From Pampus argenteus (Eukaryota > Chordata > Actinopteri > Scombriformes > Stromateidae), in NCBI GenBank assembly GCA_036937835.1, contig CM072863.1:7402501-7466500 (forward strand): a stretch of DNA of 64,000 bases. Direction: 5' to 3'. Numbering within the stretch: the stretch's first letter is position 1; the number at the start of each line of letters is the position of its first letter. The position numbers and the translations under genes are program-made. The notes beneath the pieces are model-generated. The model made no database searches and was not told where the DNA came from. It worked only from the letters and a program-made list of their open reading frames with translations. This document shows positions 63,135 through 64,000 of this stretch, in pieces.

Positions 63135-63183
<49 letters not shown>

Positions 63184-64000
63184 TATGTGTTGGTGTGTGC
63201 TATGTCCTGCACTTGCATCTGGAAGTAGTTAAATCCAACCCTTTTGGGACTGTTTAGGGGTCTATGTGGACGCTTGTGAAACCTAAAATCTGTGTGGGTG
63301 TATGCGCGTGTGTGGGTGTCAGTTTGTGTTTGAGGGTGGACATATATATGTGTGTATATTTGAAATGAACATATAAGAGGACATATATATCATATATGTC
63401 CAGTAAATATATGTCTGGGTGTTTTATGTGTTCACTGGTACCATGCAGTCTTCTAATGAAGCTGTTATTATGCACACATACACAAACACATACACTACAC
63501 AGAGGCCTTCAAAGCAGGGCAGGCTTGGGCCTCTGAGAGGTGCAGACTCATTCCTGGGCAAATGGGAGCCAGCTGGGTTTGATAAACACACACATACACA
63601 CACACACACGCACACAACCAAACCACGTCCTGTGCGTGGACTCAACACTTCCCGGCTATGTTTATTTACTCGCTCCACTCCAGCTCACTTCTCTATCTGT
63701 TCTCTCGTTCTTGTCCCCTGCCTCTCACACTCCTCATCTCCAATTCACATTCCCTCTTTGCTCTTACAAATAAATTCCTTCACATATTTGGCATAACTCT
63801 ATAGATATGTACTCATTTTTACATATACAGTTTATGCAAAGACGTCTCAGCTGTAGAGTAGAGCTGCAAAAGCAAAAGAAAGATAAGCAAAATGACGGGT
63901 TTTCTTTTAATGATAAAATAAAAATGCAACAGTGATTTTAAGAATGAGCTGAATACATGATAAATATCTGGTTCAGATGTTACTATATACACCGTATACT
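62872..64000. other. region upstream of the proposed mdfi exon
   Basis: Contains a long (GT)n, a (CA)n at about 63587-63617 and a small AT palindrome (63379-63401). No mdfi start exon was recognised. Confidence 0.5.
63141..63182. repeat. (GT)n microsatellite
   Basis: 21 perfect units. Confidence 0.95.

Noticed and set aside
1..64000. CRISPR arrays, tRNA or rRNA genes, bacterial operators, complete transposase or reverse-transcriptase genes
   Set aside because: None seen. The regular repeats are microsatellites without spacers, and no intact mobile-element protein is encoded.

Overview
The window looks like nuclear DNA of a ray-finned fish, probably a percomorph-type teleost. It has split vertebrate genes with GT-AG introns, very dense (CA)n/(CT)n microsatellites, and degenerate interspersed repeats of a kind common in teleost introns. 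There are no bacterial-type operons, rRNAs, full-length transposon ORFs or CRISPR arrays. Most long open frames are low-complexity translations of microsatellites.

Two protein-coding genes can be supported. (1) tfeb, + strand, coding exons between 3552 and 14089. Ten coding exons join in frame to about 510 residues, from MASRIGLRMQ to SSRRSSFSIEDDIL. It is an MiT/TFE-family bHLH-leucine-zipper transcription factor, the master regulator of lysosome and autophagy genes. (2) mdfi (MyoD family inhibitor, I-mfa), - strand. Its terminal cysteine-rich exon (53380-53633) and preceding exon (53789-54160) are clear. A further phase-compatible upstream exon is proposed at 62734-62871. The start codon was not found and probably lies beyond the right edge.

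The genes are convergent (tail to tail) and separated by about 39 kb without a recognisable gene. The same MDFI/TFEB convergent neighbourhood is known in human 6p21. The intergenic interval mixes microsatellites with non-repetitive blocks rich in TAATTA-type motifs. Those blocks resemble vertebrate conserved non-coding elements, but this is inferred from texture only.

Layout: 1-3476 5' flank or first intron of tfeb with repeat debris; 3477-14089 tfeb coding exons, with a candidate internal alternative first exon (9869-9931) and a CLEAR-like E-box (10880-10889) in intron 5; 14090-about 16700 tfeb 3' UTR and flank; about 16700-53379 gene-free interval; 53380-64000 mdfi 3' half.

The most interesting leads are: the candidate alternative tfeb first exon, which would yield an N-terminally truncated TFEB; the CLEAR-like site just downstream of it; a splice acceptor of tfeb that sits in the tail of a transposon-like repeat; and a His/Thr-rich stretch of MDFI encoded by GT-repeat-like DNA.
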